The translations under genes were made by a program, and so were the position numbers. Below the pieces are notes generated by a model. It saw nothing but the letters and a program-made list of their open reading frames with translations. It was not told the DNA's origin and made no database searches. From Aquifex aeolicus (lineage in GTDB: Bacteria; Aquificota; Aquificia; Aquificales; Aquificaceae): DNA of 6,699 nt. This document shows, piece by piece, positions 6,276-6,699 of this stretch (positions are counted from its first letter, which is position 1; each line of letters begins with the position of its first letter). The stretch covers positions 1-6,699 of the forward strand of contig DQVZ01000124.1 in assembly GCA_015661465.1 (NCBI GenBank). Direction: 5' to 3'.

Positions 6276-6699
6276 TTAAATTCGGGCACCATCAGATTCT
6301 CCCTTTTCGAAGCTCTTCCTAAAAATCTCTTTAATGCCAATAAACGCAAGCAAGGAAGTCCCAACAATTCCTGAGAATAAAAGTGTGTAAAGTATGACTA
6401 CTTGAAATAAAATGGCTTTCAAGGGACTTACTCCTGCAACAAGCATACCCACCGCTACGCCAGGAATATGCACCAACCCCGCAGACTTCAGCCAATTTAA
6501 CTTAGGAATTAATGCCATTTTGATACTGTCTCTTATTACATCGATTAGTGCGTATCTCAATGTAGCTCCCAGAGCTATCTTCGCTTCTATTTCTTCTTTT
6601 CTATTTCTTATCTCAGCTTTAATTCTGTCATAGAAAAGGGATAAGCTATTCAAAGTGTTCCCGATTATAAGTCCCCCGAAAGGGATAAGTTCGTGGGGA
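6276..6699 (-). CDS. fetB: FetB/UPF0014-family ABC transporter permease (N-terminus beyond right edge)
   Basis: The last 140 residues of a membrane protein whose start lies right of the window. The frame is open to the edge; a TTG at 6653 is an internal leucine in the family motif LIPFGGLIIGNT, not a start. The match to E. coli FetB is good by eye: the IP-x-GG-x-I-x-GN motif, a charged cytoplasmic helix (RIKAEIRNRKEEIEAKIALGAT), then IRDSIKMALIPKLN, GLVHIPGVAVGMLVAGVSPLKA and a last hydrophobic helix, ending in a basic and acidic tail. FetB works with the ATPase FetA and has been linked to iron export and resistance to oxidative stress in E. coli. The partner gene is not in the window. It converges on cas6 with 21 bases between the two stops. 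Confidence 0.85.
   Translation of the reverse strand, partial: PHELIPFGGLIIGNTLNSLSLFYDRIKAEIRNRKEEIEAKIALGATLRYALIDVIRDSIKMALIPKLNWLKSAGLVHIPGVAVGMLVAGVSPLKAILFQVVILYTLLFSGIVGTSLLAFIGIKEIFRKSFEKGESDGARI

Noticed and set aside
6243..6307. A terminator after cas6 formed by GGGAGGA (6243-6249) and TTCTCCC (6297-6303) followed by T's.
   Set aside because: The loop would be nearly 50 bases and the arms lie within the two coding regions; pairing is probably chance.
6412..6633. Plus-strand open frame over the permease gene.
   Set aside because: It is antisense to a conserved FetB-like coding region and resembles no family.
6651..6653. A TTG start for the right-edge permease.
   Set aside because: Residues before it (LIPFGGLIIGNT) are a conserved FetB/UPF0014 motif and the frame stays open to the window edge.

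Overview
The window looks like chromosomal DNA from a member of the Aquificales, most likely Aquifex or a close relative. This rests on four things: A+T-rich, purine-rich coding strands with AGA/AGG as the main arginine codons and Lys/Glu-rich proteins, as in hyperthermophiles; an ATP synthase c subunit with a cleavable-looking signal peptide, a feature reported for Aquifex aeolicus; ATP synthase and histidine genes split away from their usual operons; and rpmH followed directly by yidD with no rnpA between them, as expected in a lineage known to lack classical RNase P. The assignment is inferred from gene content and has not been tested by alignment.

Layout. At the left edge is the 3' part of a Csd6-like L,D-transpeptidase-fold enzyme with an NTF2-like tail (1-612). 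Nine bases later comes a secreted protein with an OmpA-like peptidoglycan-binding C-terminus (622-1416). Both look like cell-envelope genes. Converging on them, with an 11-base overlap of coding ends, is hisF on the minus strand (1406-2167). The 50 bases between hisF and atpB (2168-2217) carry overlapping, oppositely oriented -10 boxes, so hisF and the right-hand genes seem to share a divergent promoter; hisF may be nearly leaderless.

From 2218 to 6254 seven genes lie on the plus strand with very short gaps: atpB (subunit a), a degenerate universal-stress-protein homologue, atpE (subunit c), rpmH (L34, 47 residues), yidD, yidC and a Cas6-family gene. The proteins have a partly logical connection. 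Subunits a and c are polytopic membrane proteins, YidC is the insertase known to insert subunit c in E. coli, and YidD assists insertion. L34 is a common neighbour of yidD/yidC in bacteria. The unexpected members are the Usp homologue between two F0 genes and a cas6 three bases after yidC, with no CRISPR array or other cas gene in view. This Cas6 has no histidine in its N-terminal half, where the usual catalytic histidine would be. A perfect 9-bp inverted repeat surrounds the yidC start codon.

The right edge holds the 3' part of a FetB/UPF0014-type permease gene on the minus strand (6276-6699), convergent with cas6. There is no gene-free stretch longer than about 50 bases, no tRNA or rRNA gene recognised, and no mobile element.
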